Shown here in pieces: positions 36,226 to 45,119 of a DNA stretch of 64,000 nt. The stretch spans positions 186,001 through 250,000 of the forward strand of contig NZ_FMAF01000007.1 in the NCBI RefSeq assembly GCF_900094565.1, written 5' to 3'. Position 1 is the stretch's first letter; each line of letters starts with the position of its first letter. Origin of the DNA: Martinezella lusitana. Its GTDB lineage: Bacteria; Pseudomonadota; Alphaproteobacteria; Rhizobiales; Rhizobiaceae. Under the pieces are notes generated by a model that ran no database searches, was not told where the DNA came from, and saw only the letters and a list, made by a program, of their open reading frames with translations. The position numbers and the translations under genes are program-made.

Positions 36226-36993
36226 ATGACTGACAGGCTAAAAGGCAAGATCGCGATTATTTCCGGAGGGGCGACCGGTATGGGAGGAGCGGCCTCCCGG
36301 CTGTTCGCACGGGAAGGCGCAAGGGTCGCAATCATCGACCGGAACGGCGATGCAGCGGCGCAAACCGTCAGCGATATTCGCGCTGCCGGAGGAACCGCCG
36401 AGCATTGGATCGCGGATGTCTCCGACGAGACGGCGGTTACAGACGCGGTGAAGGGCGTGGAAGCCCTATTCGGCGCGGTCACCGTGCTGTTCAACCATGC
36501 GGGAACGATCGTCATCAAGCCATTCCTGGAAACGACAGTTCAGGAGTGGGATTGGCTTCATGCCGTCAATGTCCGTTCCATGTTTCTAATGACCCGGGCA
36601 GTGCTGCCGGGCATGATCGCTGCGGGCGGTGGCTCGATCGTTTGCACATCGTCGATTTCTGCCGTAGCTGCAACGCCGATGGAAGTCCTGTATGACACCA
36701 CGAAGGGTGCGGTTCATATGTTCGCCCGTGCGGTCGGCGTTGAATTTCGAGACCGAAACATTCGCTGCAATGCCGTATGCCCCGGATTCATCCGAACGCC
36801 GCATGGCCTGCGGGAGGTTTCCGAGTTGCAGGCTCTGGGTGTCGACGTGTCGGATGCCGCTATCGCCGCGCAGCAGGGCCGCATCGGCGAACCCGAGGAT
36901 GTGGCCCAGGCCGCGCTTTATCTCGCCAGCGACGAATCGCGTTTTGTCAACGGCGCCCACTTGTTTGTCGACAACGGCTTCACCGCGATCTAA
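36226..36993 (+). CDS. SDR-family oxidoreductase
   Basis: This 255-residue NAD(P)-dependent dehydrogenase has a classical short-chain fold. The glycine-rich cofactor motif reads SGGATGMGGAASRLF near residue 13. Asp38 in VAIIDRNG favours NAD. NHAG, CTSSIS and the active-site YDTTKGA follow, then CPGFIRT and a family-typical C-terminus (SRFVNGAHLFVDNGFTAI). It is transcribed in the same direction as the monooxygenase gene but 370 bases away, so its membership in that pathway is only suggestive. Confidence 0.92.
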   Translation: MTDRLKGKIAIISGGATGMGGAASRLFAREGARVAIIDRNGDAAAQTVSDIRAAGGTAEHWIADVSDETAVTDAVKGVEALFGAVTVLFNHAGTIVIKPFLETTVQEWDWLHAVNVRSMFLMTRAVLPGMIAAGGGSIVCTSSISAVAATPMEVLYDTTKGAVHMFARAVGVEFRDRNIRCNAVCPGFIRTPHGLREVSELQALGVDVSDAAIAAQQGRIGEPEDVAQAALYLASDESRFVNGAHLFVDNGFTAI

Positions 36994-37173
36994 TTGCGGA
37001 GAGGCTACGTGGCTGTCGAGCAGATCGATGGCTGAAAAATGGTTGGGGTAACATGCCCTTTTGAGGCGCTGTGCGTTCGAGCGGTGGATGCCTCATTTTT
37101 TCGACACGCCTGCGATGCCGTGTTCGACAACGGCACCATGAAACCTTTTGATTTTTAAGCCGTTATCGTGCTT

Positions 37174-39144
37174 ATGACCCACGCTAAATTCAATCCGAAA
37201 TCGGGCGGCGGTACCAAACCGCGCGGCCTTAAGAAGTCGCGCCAGGAAAAGGCGTCGACTGTCGAGGTCGCGCCGCCGCCAAATGTCATCGAGCCCGATC
37301 CAGAGTTGACGCCTGAGGAGGCCGAGCGGGCGCGCAAGAGGTATTTGCTGACGCGTTTCTGGATCAGTGCGCGCGGTTACTGGGGCAGCAGTGGCGACAG
37401 CCTCGCTTGGCCGTGCTCAATGGCACTATTGACCCTGATCGGCATCAATGTCGGCTTCCAGTATGGAATCAATATCTGGAATCGCGCGATTTTTGACGCC
37501 ATAGAACAGCGTAATGCCAGCACCGTATATTTCCTAAGTGCCGTGTTCCTGCCACTCGTGCTCGGAAGCGTAGTCCTTGTCGCTGCCCAAGTCTCCCTTC
37601 GTATGGCGATCCAGCGCCGCTGGCGCTCCTGGCTCACTACCGCGGTGATCGCGCGCTGGCTCGCAAACGGCCGGTACTATCAACTGAATCTCATCGGCGG
37701 CGACCACAAGAACCCCGAAGCGCGCATCACGGAGGATTTGCGGATTGCCACTGAATCACCTGTTGATTTCACCGCTGGTGTCATTTCCGCATTTCTGTCG
37801 GCCTCGACCTTCATTGTGGTGCTCTGGACGATCGGCGGGGCCTTGACTCTGACGATCGGGGGTTCGAGCGTCACTGTTCCCGGCTTCCTCGTCATCACTG
37901 CGGTACTCTACGCCGCGATTACGTCCAGCTCGATGGCGCTTATCGGCCGCCATTTCGTCCACATCTCGGAGGTCAAAAATCAGGCGGAAGCCGAATTTCG
38001 CTACACGCTGACGCACGTGCGGGAAAACGGCGAGAGTATCGCATTGCTCGGCGGTGAAGAGGAGGAGCGTAACGACGTCGACAAGACGTTCGCCAACGTG
38101 CTCAGGCAATGGGCGCTTCTTGCACGCCAGCATATGCGCACCTCGCTTGTGTCGCAGGGGTCGAGCCTGTTTGCGCCAGTCGTACCGATTTTGCTTTGCG
38201 CTCCAAAGTTTCTCGAAGGCAGCATGACTCTTGGGCAGATAATGCAGGCTGCCTCCGCCTTCGCCATCGTTCAGAGCGCGTTCGGATGGCTGGTCGACAA
38301 CTATCCCCGGCTTGCCGATTGGAACGCCTGTGCCCGGCGCATTGCTTCGCTGATGATGTCGCTCGACGGGCTCGAGCGCGCGGAACAGAGCAACGCCCTG
38401 GGACGCATCAAGCGCGGTGAAACTGAAGGCGATGCGATGCTCAGCCTGAACGATCTGTCGGTGTCGCTTGACGACGGCACCGCTGTGGTCAAGGAAACCC
38501 AGGTCGTGATCGAACCAGGCGAGCGGGTGCTCGTGGCCGGAGAATCCGGTTCAGGCAAGAGCACGCTGGTGCGGGCCATCGCAGGTCTTTGGCCGTGGGG
38601 CAACGGCAGCGTCAATTTCCACGCCGACAGACGATTGTTCATGTTACCGCAACGGCCTTATATCCCTTCCGGGACGCTTCGCCGTGCAGTCGCCTATCCG
38701 CGTGCCGCCGATGACTGGACGCTGGATACGATCAAGGCAGCCCTCGACAGGGTGGGGCTCGATTATTTGAACGATAAGATCGAGGAGGATGCGCCATGGG
38801 ACCAGACGCTGTCGGGTGGCGAAAAGCAGCGGCTCGCGTTTGCGCGTCTCTTGCTGCACGATCCCGATATCATCGTGCTGGATGAAGCAACGTCAGCGCT
38901 CGACGAGAAGAGCCAGGACAAGATGATGGAGACGGTGATCCGTGAATTGCCGAAGGTCACGATCATAAGCGTAGCGCATCGAGCCGAGCTGGAAGCCTTC
39001 CATAGCCGCAAGATCACATTGGAGCGGCGCGAAGGCGGTGCAAAGCTTGTCAGTGATATTGATCTTGTCCACCGTAAGAGAAAGCGGAATTTGCTTTTGC
39101 GCCTTTTAGAGAACCGGCCCTCCGCGGAGCGGGACCGCGAGTGA
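37174..39144 (+). CDS. ABC transporter, fused membrane and ATPase domains (SbmA/YddA/ABCD-like)
   Basis: This is a half-transporter with an N-terminal membrane domain of the SbmA/BacA type and a C-terminal nucleotide-binding domain, about 656 residues. The membrane domain shows the family blocks NRAIFDAIEQRNASTVYF, RWRSWLTTAVIARWLANGRYYQLNL, NPEARITEDLRIATE and EAEFRYTLTHVRENGESIALLGGE. The ATPase has Walker [10 protein letters not shown], signature LSGGEKQRLAFARLLL and Walker B IIVLDEATSALDEKS. Relatives act in peptide, vitamin B12 or very-long-chain fatty acid transport. The function here is unknown. The first 50 residues are charged and disordered. A GTG six bases upstream of the ATG is an alternative start. 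Confidence 0.9.
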   Translation: MTHAKFNPKSGGGTKPRGLKKSRQEKASTVEVAPPPNVIEPDPELTPEEAERARKRYLLTRFWISARGYWGSSGDSLAWPCSMALLTLIGINVGFQYGINIWNRAIFDAIEQRNASTVYFLSAVFLPLVLGSVVLVAAQVSLRMAIQRRWRSWLTTAVIARWLANGRYYQLNLIGGDHKNPEARITEDLRIATESPVDFTAGVISAFLSASTFIVVLWTIGGALTLTIGGSSVTVPGFLVITAVLYAAITSSSMALIGRHFVHISEVKNQAEAEFRYTLTHVRENGESIALLGGEEEERNDVDKTFANVLRQWALLARQHMRTSLVSQGSSLFAPVVPILLCAPKFLEGSMTLGQIMQAASAFAIVQSAFGWLVDNYPRLADWNACARRIASLMMSLDGLERAEQSNALGRIKRGETEGDAMLSLNDLSVSLDDGTAVVKETQVVIEPGERVLVAGESGSGKSTLVRAIAGLWPWGNGSVNFHADRRLFMLPQRPYIPSGTLRRAVAYPRAADDWTLDTIKAALDRVGLDYLNDKIEEDAPWDQTLSGGEKQRLAFARLLLHDPDIIVLDEATSALDEKSQDKMMETVIRELPKVTIISVAHRAELEAFHSRKITLERREGGAKLVSDIDLVHRKRKRNLLLRLLENRPSAERDRE

Positions 39145-39414
39145 AACGGCACCGTCCCAGAATGGAAATTGAAGTCTGCCTGGTCGGCGTTCCCGGAGGC
39201 GCCTGGGCAAGCCTGCACTGTGGAGAGGGCTGTCGTATTGCGCCACCAAGTGGCTCAAAAAACTTCTTGGGCCCGCTATCACGAGGCGAACCATTCTATC
39301 CAGAGGAATTGAGCTTCCGCTCGGGCGCAGATCAGAACTCGAAAATGCGTATGCCTGAGTTCACAAACGCCATACGCACGAAGAACGCGCCATCGGCTGC
39401 CCGCCTCCCCGGTG
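39145..39414. other. Intergenic region without recognised gene
   Basis: I see no gene or family resemblance here. The plus-strand frames lack ribosome-binding sites. The stretch separates two convergent genes and leads into a strong hairpin. Confidence 0.5.
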
Positions 39415-39441
39415 GGAAGGGCCTTTGGAAAAGGCCCTTCC
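39415..39441 (-). terminator. Convergent stem-loop between ABC transporter and DUF1236 genes
   Basis: Perfect 12-base arms GGAAGGGCCTTT and AAAGGCCCTTCC enclose a three-base loop. The element lies eight bases after the stop of the DUF1236 gene (minus strand). It is positioned to act bidirectionally between convergent genes. No long U-tract follows on either strand. Confidence 0.6.
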
Positions 39442-39448
39442 GGCAGCA

Positions 39449-39847
39449 TTATTCCAGGATTTTCACAACCTTACGGGTCTTCGGCTGGACGATAACCCGC
39501 TCGTGGTTAACGTAGGCGTAGGCGTAGGTTGGATTGTCGGGGACCGGTGTGACAACAACGGTCTCAGGGAGCGGCTGGCCGACAACTATCCTATCTTGCA
39601 CGACAGTCTCACGGGAAGGCATTGGCTGCTCTTCCACGTAGGTGACGACCTTCTGGGGCGGAGGGTCGATGGCCGTTCCGACGATAGCTCCGGTCACGCC
39701 GCCGACTGCCGCGCCCACAGGGCCGCCAACAACTGCTCCGGTAACCGCGCCACCCGCAGCCCCGGTAACTGTCGAGGATTGTGCGAAGGCTGAACCAGCA
39801 AGAAGGCCAAAGGCGGCCGCTGCTGAAACGATGACTTTCGTATTCAT
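39449..39847 (-). CDS. DUF1236-family secreted protein
   Basis: This 132-residue exported protein has a signal peptide (MNTKVIVSAAAAFGLLAGSAFA). A glycine/alanine/valine-rich, possibly membrane-interactive stretch follows (TGAAGGAVTGAVVGGPVGAAVGGVTGAIVGTAI, residues about 27-60). The C-terminal DUF1236 motif reads YAYVNHERVIVQPKTRKVVKILE. The function of DUF1236 is unknown. The start lies behind an unusual purine run with several AAGGAA repeats (39848-39880), which may offer more than one ribosome contact. Confidence 0.85.
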   Translation of the reverse strand: MNTKVIVSAAAAFGLLAGSAFAQSSTVTGAAGGAVTGAVVGGPVGAAVGGVTGAIVGTAIDPPPQKVVTYVEEQPMPSRETVVQDRIVVGQPLPETVVVTPVPDNPTYAYAYVNHERVIVQPKTRKVVKILE

Positions 39848-40042
39848 AGCATTTTCCTTTCCTTTTCCTTTCCTTTTTGGCTCGTACGAGCTTAAAGGGG
39901 AATGCCCGTCGCACCAGAATGTTCCTCCTCACAAGCTGCTTGGCGTCATCACGAGTTGCGCCGTAGCGACAAAATCCGTGAAGGGTGACGCGCACGACAT
40001 AGGCTCAAGGTCTTGTCCCGATTGCCATATTCATCAGATCAT

Positions 40043-41125
40043 TCAGCGCATGAGGCCGGCGGAACGAAGGGCATTTTCGATGACACCCCGGATACCGTCG
40101 GCGGACGCAGGTATTGGTCGTTCCGGCAGCGCGTCGTTTTGATGGGGCTCGGGATAGCTTCGTTTGCCAAAGGACGGCGTCAGGCCCCAGGATCGGGCGA
40201 TATGCGCGGTTGAAGAGACGCCGACATCAAGCATGAACGGACCAGTAACGCCGAGACCGCTCTTGGTGTCGATCGGCGTTCCGTGACCCATACCGTCGAT
40301 TCTATGGAGTTCGATCGAGACGAAACCGTCCTCCATTTCCCATCCGGTGATGCGATGGTTGGCTTCCGAAACCGAGGATGTGGGCGAAGAGGAAGACACG
40401 CCGTGAATGCTTCGCCATTGCTCGACGAGTCCACGGGCGTTCGCCTCGGCGACAATGTGGTCCCGGGTGCCCTGCCAGACAGAGACAATGGGCCACGGCC
40501 CTCGATGTGGTGATGCCTCGGTGATCTTGGCGGAAAGGATTGACGCGGATGGAAGGCCGTTACCGCGCATCCGCTCAAAGGCTTCCGGAACGGTAGAGGC
40601 GACGTTGTAGGGCAGGCCCGCGATGATTGCGCCGCCCGCGAATACTTCCGGATAGGTCGCGAGCATGACGTTGGCCATCGCGCCGCCGGCTGAAAGTCCG
40701 GTGATGAAAACCCGCTTGCGATCTATCTGCTGCTCACGGCATGCCATTTCAATCATCTGAACGATCGACATGGCCTCCCCTTCGCCGCGGCGCGTATCGC
40801 CCGGCTCGAACCAGTTGAAACAGAGATTGATATTGTTCTCCCGGCGCTGCTCCGGATAAAGAAGAATGAAGCCATGTTCGTCGGCAAGGCGGGACCACCC
40901 AGAACCATGATCGTAGATTTCAGCTGTTTGGGTACAACCGTGCAATACGACGACGAGGGCAGGGGGCTGCTCCGGCGAAGAAGGAACATATATCTTTGCG
41001 GCCAGTGCCCCAGGGTTTGAACCGAAGGCTCCGAGATCTCCGAGCCGAGACGTCGCAGCACTATTGCCGAGGTGTCCAACTCGCTGCTCTGCGAGGCGTT
41101 TGATCGTATCGGAAAGGGATGTCAT
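40043..41125 (-). CDS. PHB-depolymerase-family esterase (LpqC/PhaZ-like)
   Basis: This is an alpha/beta hydrolase of the extracellular PHB-depolymerase/feruloyl-esterase type, 360 residues. The oxyanion-hole region is VVVLHGCTQTAEIYDHGSGW and the nucleophile motif is ITGLSAGGAMANVMLATYP. The acid is probably in WQGTRDHIV and the histidine in RIDGMGHGTPID. There is no lipidation signal and no clear signal peptide, so it may be cytoplasmic. The chosen ATG has GGAG upstream, and an in-frame ATG 12 bases earlier has none. A TTTTGT/ACAAAA palindrome 60 bases upstream resembles sites of the polyhydroxyalkanoate regulator PhaR. Confidence 0.88.
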   Translation of the reverse strand: MTSLSDTIKRLAEQRVGHLGNSAATSRLGDLGAFGSNPGALAAKIYVPSSPEQPPALVVVLHGCTQTAEIYDHGSGWSRLADEHGFILLYPEQRRENNINLCFNWFEPGDTRRGEGEAMSIVQMIEMACREQQIDRKRVFITGLSAGGAMANVMLATYPEVFAGGAIIAGLPYNVASTVPEAFERMRGNGLPSASILSAKITEASPHRGPWPIVSVWQGTRDHIVAEANARGLVEQWRSIHGVSSSSPTSSVSEANHRITGWEMEDGFVSIELHRIDGMGHGTPIDTKSGLGVTGPFMLDVGVSSTAHIARSWGLTPSFGKRSYPEPHQNDALPERPIPASADGIRGVIENALRSAGLMR

Positions 41126-41185
41126 TGCATGCTCCAACTATCAAAGCCGGAATGGCAGTGACAAAAGCAAACGCGCACTGCTCCA

Positions 41186-41205
41186 TTTTGTTGCACTGCA
41201 CAAAA
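41186..41205 (-). promoter_or_regulatory. Candidate PhaR-type site upstream of the PHB-depolymerase-like gene
   Basis: A 20-base dyad with TTTTGT and ACAAAA arms and a TTGCACTGCA centre lies about 60 bases upstream of the esterase start codon. PhaR sites in proteobacteria contain TGCA-rich repeats of this look. No experimental consensus for this genus is used here, so the assignment is tentative. Confidence 0.4.
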
Positions 41206-41560
41206 CGATTTACAGGATGAAACAGGGTAGGGGGCGAGCTTTCCGGGAATACCCGGCAGTTTTGAAGCCGCCATACTTGCGACAAACCGTTGCGATGGCC
41301 AGGAAAGGGGAGCTTGGAAACATTGATCACCAATTCCGTGACGATCGCTCCGAGGCTGGCAGCAGCGGCGGGTGGGCGGTCATGGTTGATGTCCTCAGGG
41401 GCTGCAGGTTTGCGGTGCGAAAGCCTTCCCCGGTATGGACGTCGTCGCTCAAGGCAGGAAAGAGAATCCGTTATTCGTGCTCCTTATGAACCGGTTTTTT
41501 CACGCAATGTCATTGCGATAGGAAGGCAATTGCCGTTGTGCGGTTTGCCGGCCGCTCAAT
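41206..41560. other. Intergenic region without recognised gene
   Basis: Plus-strand reading frames cross this stretch, but they start inside the esterase gene and lack family resemblance or ribosome-binding sites. I see nothing assignable between the PhaR-like site and the EcfG-type promoter. Confidence 0.45.
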
Positions 41561-41585
41561 GGAACCACGTCGACGGCCGAGCGTT
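41561..41585 (+). promoter_or_regulatory. EcfG-type (general stress) promoter
   Basis: GGAAC at 41561-41565 and CGTT ending at 41585, spaced by 17 bases before GTT, match the alphaproteobacterial EcfG consensus. The element lies 62 bases upstream of the start codon of the COG4315 secreted-protein gene. Confidence 0.6.
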
Positions 41586-41646
41586 TCTCTATGGCTATAT
41601 CGGGCACTGCTGACATTTCGTCAGGAACCCCGAATGGGAGGAAAAT

Positions 41647-42018
41647 ATGAAAACGCTGCTGATCGCGATCGGCCTTTTAGCCGCAACAACTTTGCCGGCT
41701 CTGGCAGCCGAACCTGTCAAGATGGTCGACACCAAAATGGGCAAGGTCATGGCTACGGAAAAGGGCATGACCCTCTACACATTCGACAAGGATACCAAAG
41801 GTAAATCAAACTGCGACAAGGATTGCCTCAAGAAGTGGCCAGCCTTCCATGCTGCCGACAAAGCCAAGGCAGAGGGTGAGTGGTCGTTGGTCAAGGATGC
41901 CGATGGCAAGCAAATGTGGGCTTATGGCGGCAAGCCGCTTTATACCTTTACTGGAGATAAAAAGTCAGGCGACATGAACGGCGACGGCGTTGCCAACCTC
42001 TGGCACGTGGCTAAATAG
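41647..42018 (+). CDS. Secreted COG4315-type repeat protein
   Basis: This 123-residue exported protein has signal peptide MKTLLIAIGLLAATTLPALA. Two copies of the conserved repeat (LYTFDKDTKGKSNC and LYTFTGDKKSGDMNGDGVANLWHVAK) define the family annotated as lipoprotein with Yx(FWY)xxD motif. The single CDKDC cysteine pair is typical of the first repeat. No lipobox is seen, so it is a soluble periplasmic protein. The function is unknown. GGAGG precedes the ATG closely. An EcfG-type promoter upstream suggests induction by general stress. Confidence 0.88.
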   Translation: MKTLLIAIGLLAATTLPALAAEPVKMVDTKMGKVMATEKGMTLYTFDKDTKGKSNCDKDCLKKWPAFHAADKAKAEGEWSLVKDADGKQMWAYGGKPLYTFTGDKKSGDMNGDGVANLWHVAK

Positions 42019-42342
42019 CCGGATAGGCATGGAGTTGCAGAGGGCGGCCCTCGGATCGCCCTCTATTTCGTACTGCAAATTCCCGTACAATGTCTTCGAG
42101 GTCCGAAACCCGAACGCAAAGCCCTGCCTTGCGGTTGATGTCGATATGGGGTCCGGCAAGAGAACACGACCCGTTAGCGCGATACGAATGTCGAGGAAAT
42201 CCGGATACTTCATCGTCCTGGCGCCCAGGAAAAGGCATTGCGGTCGCGCAGGCGACAGAGTTGTGGAATCCGCCCGCGATTTCTTGCCGACGGAAAATGA
42301 ATACCCGTCAAGCTCCGCAGAACGCGAAGCCCCAGGTTCATT
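42019..42342. other. Intergenic region without recognised gene
   Basis: This convergent spacer lies between the secreted-protein gene and the flippase gene. Short minus-strand frames exist, but they have no ribosome-binding site and no family resemblance. Confidence 0.45.
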
Positions 42343-43923
42343 CTATTCTAAGGTTAGCCAGCGCAGGCGCCTGCTTAGACCTACCAATGCCATCAGCGCG
42401 GTAGCGTAGGTCAAAGCGCCGGTAGTGATCTGAAGAAAAAGACCGACCCGCCAGGACATGTCTCCCGACAGATTGTGGACCACCATCACAGTCGCGATCA
42501 TCATTATGCTCGCAGGCAGGATCAGCAGGATAACTCCTTTCGAAATCTCCACCCAATCCACCTTCGCAATCTTCGACTGCAGTCCGATGCAGGTCGCCAG
42601 CGCGAAAGCGGCCGTAAAGCATTGAACGATCGCCAACTCTCTCAGCCCAAACCGTGCAAACACGACGACGGCCGCAAGCGATACAGCAACGTTCAACACG
42701 GTAACGGGGAGCCGGTACCGGATTCGATCGATGACGGATAGCGACGCCTCGTTGATGTAGCCAGGTGAAAGCAGCAATTGGCGCACACAAAGAAAGGGTA
42801 TTATGGAGGCTGCAGGCATCCATGCATCGCCAAGTAGAAGACGTACGACAGGTTCGCATACCTGCGCAAGACCGAGGTACATGGGCGCTGCAATGGCAAA
42901 CAGAATGAGAAGGAATCTCACGCCGGCGTGGCCGATCGAGCGCGCCGATGCGCCAGGCTGCCCGTGCGCACGCCGGAAAACCACCCAGCTCAACGACCGC
43001 GCCGGTTCGCCCATCAATTCCGACACGACTGAGACGACGCGCTCTGCCGCACGATAGAATCCCGCATCCGCTACCCCTAGAAAACTCCCCACGACCAGGG
43101 TACCCGAATATGATCCGAGAAAGACGACCAGACGATTTCCGACGATCTGGCGCGAGAATGTTACGACTTCGACAAACACAGGTGCCGTAAGCCGTAGACG
43201 CGGTAGCCGCATCGTAACGATCATGGATCCTGTCAGCAAAACAAATTGGCAAACTATTTTGGCCGCCGCCAGAGCCGATGCATGGGCATCAAGGTGGAGC
43301 AACGCCACTGCCGTGAGCAGGCCTACGACCTCTCCAACGACTCTGACGAGTGCACGTTGATGCAGACGACCGGAAGCGACCAACACGCCGTCGAAAGTGG
43401 CGGTTAGCGCCGCGGGCAACATCCAGCAACTTAGAAGAGCGAGAAGCCAACTTTGCGCGACGTTGGCTGTAAGGGCGTAGAAGACCGTGGTACCGATGAG
43501 GCCGACGATCGTAAATATTCCGCCACTGCAAAGCGAGATAGTGGCGACTTGATCGAAGCAATCGCCGCTATCTCGCGATTTCATCATGAATTCCGCCCAG
43601 CCACCCTCCGCTATCACCACCAGCAGCATGGCAATGGCCGAAACGAAAGCGAAAAGCCCGAATTCGGCGGGGCTCAGCATGCGTGCCGCAAGGAAGAACA
43701 TCGCGATTTGCGAAACCTGTGAAACGATCTTCGCTACGACGATCCAAACGCCGCCGGACACGATCGCCCGTATAAACTGACGTCTTGTGGGTCCGTCCCA
43801 ATGCGGTGCTTCGCTGTCCGTGCGGGGTCCAGCGTCCTTGGTCGGTGAAAACATGTGAAGCGTTCCAGATTGATAGATCACCGGTCGCCTCGCCTCGATT
43901 GACGATCTCGGCGGCCGGTGCAA
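42343..43923 (-). CDS. Lipopolysaccharide/exopolysaccharide flippase-like protein (Wzx/MATE-like)
   Basis: This polytopic membrane protein with about 12-14 spans belongs to the polysaccharide transport family that flips lipid-linked oligosaccharides across the inner membrane. The N-terminal part shows the typical ARMLSPAEFGLFAFVSAIAMLLVVIAEGGWAEFMM. Further on come GSFLGVADAGFYRAAERVVSVVSELMGEPARSLSWVVF and PMYLGLAQVCEPVVRLLLGDAWMPAASIIPFLCVRQ. I give the longest start, but the ATG at 43854 (MFSPTKDAG) is as likely. It is ten bases downstream of the methyltransferase gene, so the two form an operon. Confidence 0.85.
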   Translation of the reverse strand: MHRPPRSSIEARRPVIYQSGTLHMFSPTKDAGPRTDSEAPHWDGPTRRQFIRAIVSGGVWIVVAKIVSQVSQIAMFFLAARMLSPAEFGLFAFVSAIAMLLVVIAEGGWAEFMMKSRDSGDCFDQVATISLCSGGIFTIVGLIGTTVFYALTANVAQSWLLALLSCWMLPAALTATFDGVLVASGRLHQRALVRVVGEVVGLLTAVALLHLDAHASALAAAKIVCQFVLLTGSMIVTMRLPRLRLTAPVFVEVVTFSRQIVGNRLVVFLGSYSGTLVVGSFLGVADAGFYRAAERVVSVVSELMGEPARSLSWVVFRRAHGQPGASARSIGHAGVRFLLILFAIAAPMYLGLAQVCEPVVRLLLGDAWMPAASIIPFLCVRQLLLSPGYINEASLSVIDRIRYRLPVTVLNVAVSLAAVVVFARFGLRELAIVQCFTAAFALATCIGLQSKIAKVDWVEISKGVILLILPASIMMIATVMVVHNLSGDMSWRVGLFLQITTGALTYATALMALVGLSRRLRWLTLE

Positions 43924-43932
43924 ATTCGCGAG

Positions 43933-44847
43933 TTAGTGGTCGTCACGACGAAAGATGACCGAATATCGCCGAGCCCAATCAGCCTCGCTGCGATCGATCG
44001 GCTCACGGCCCCAGCGAAGCCACGGCCAGCCGGTTTTTAATCCCTCCGCTTCCCATATCTCTTCCTGGTTCATCAGCACGGGCCGAAACCCGAATTCCGT
44101 CAACACTCTCGTTTTAACGTCGAGATCGATCCCGTCGACGACCAGATATCCGTCGCGGGCGACAAGCCTTACCATGTTCCGTAGGCATCGTTCGGCCAAG
44201 TGGTCGTCCATCGGCCCCATGAAATTGTTTGCCAGCAGGAAATCCTGCGGCTCGAAAAGCTCCGGAAGCTTATCGTCAGTCGCATCGGCGGTCCGCCAGG
44301 TAACGCCTTCCGTCACCCAGTCCCTTACCCGCAACGATCCATCCGCAAGAGGCTCCAGGAGTTTGACGAGTGATGGCACATCAGCGCCGGCGACTTCCGC
44401 CCTGCCTGCAGCGTAAAGACCTCCCTCGGCAGCCGGAACATCGGGAAAGTAGACGCCTCGCCGTGCGGCCTCCACCACCGCATCCGATATGTCTGCGCCC
44501 TGCGCGGTGACATGCAAATCGCTCCGGAGGCTTTTGATCGTGTAGAGAACGGAATAGAGTTCGGCCCCGGTACTGCACCCAATAGACGCGATCTTTAGGT
44601 GGCTGCTACGCGGATAGTGGGACGCGAGTGTTGCGATAGTCGACAACAGCGGCGGGTTGCGCATGAACTGGGTATAGTGCGACTGAAACTTCCCGGTGTG
44701 ACGGGTGAATTGGCGGTAGATGTATCGTCCGGCACGGAACATGGCCGGCGTTCGCCGGACTGGGTGCGGAAGTGTCTCCCAAAGAGCGCGACACAGGCGA
44801 AAGGGAGCCTGACGAAGGGAATTAAATCCAGTGATGGCGAGCGGCAT
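43933..44847 (-). CDS. CheR-like SAM-dependent methyltransferase
   Basis: This is a 304-residue methyltransferase with CheR-type SAM-binding motifs. Motif I is LKIASIGCSTGAELYSVLYTIKSL (residues about 84-107), and GADISDAVVEAARRGVYFP matches the CheR motif II region. LANNFMGPMDDHLAERCLRNMVRLVARDGYLVVDGIDLD is the post-motif strand with a CheR-like LCRNV replacement. The N-terminal regulatory helices of true CheR are absent, and no chemotaxis genes are nearby. The link with a flippase suggests a polysaccharide- or lipid-related methylation rather than receptor methylation (inference). Confidence 0.82.
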   Translation of the reverse strand: MPLAITGFNSLRQAPFRLCRALWETLPHPVRRTPAMFRAGRYIYRQFTRHTGKFQSHYTQFMRNPPLLSTIATLASHYPRSSHLKIASIGCSTGAELYSVLYTIKSLRSDLHVTAQGADISDAVVEAARRGVYFPDVPAAEGGLYAAGRAEVAGADVPSLVKLLEPLADGSLRVRDWVTEGVTWRTADATDDKLPELFEPQDFLLANNFMGPMDDHLAERCLRNMVRLVARDGYLVVDGIDLDVKTRVLTEFGFRPVLMNQEEIWEAEGLKTGWPWLRWGREPIDRSEADWARRYSVIFRRDDH

Positions 44848-45119
44848 TATATACTCCTTCTAACGTAGCGCCGATCCCAACGAGGATCAGGCAAACAACA
44901 GGGTTTCAAATCGGATTGGTGCAAACGCGCGCTAAGAAGCTTTCCTGCGCTATCATCGAAAGACAGGCCCGGAGATTGCCGACCCCATACCGAGGCAGGC
45001 CGGCAGGATGCGGCGTCCGGCTGCTATCGTACGCATGTCGGCTCACTTCGGAGTTCGCGTATCGCAGAAGCGAGACTATCTACCGGGAGCAGAAGTGCGC
45101 AGTCGTGTCGCGATAGAGC
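44848..45119. other. Promoter spacer of the methyltransferase operon
   Basis: This region holds the upstream sequences of the minus-strand methyltransferase/flippase operon. Plus-strand frames across it have no family resemblance. Confidence 0.4.

Noticed and set aside
39907..39931. Near-match GGAAC-N17-ATT before the DUF1236 gene (and a similar one before 45926)
   Set aside because: The -10 element is ATT rather than GTT, so the consensus is not met.
41064..41489. Plus-strand frame of 141 codons across the esterase promoter
   Set aside because: It starts inside the esterase gene on the other strand and covers the PhaR-like dyad; the product looks random.
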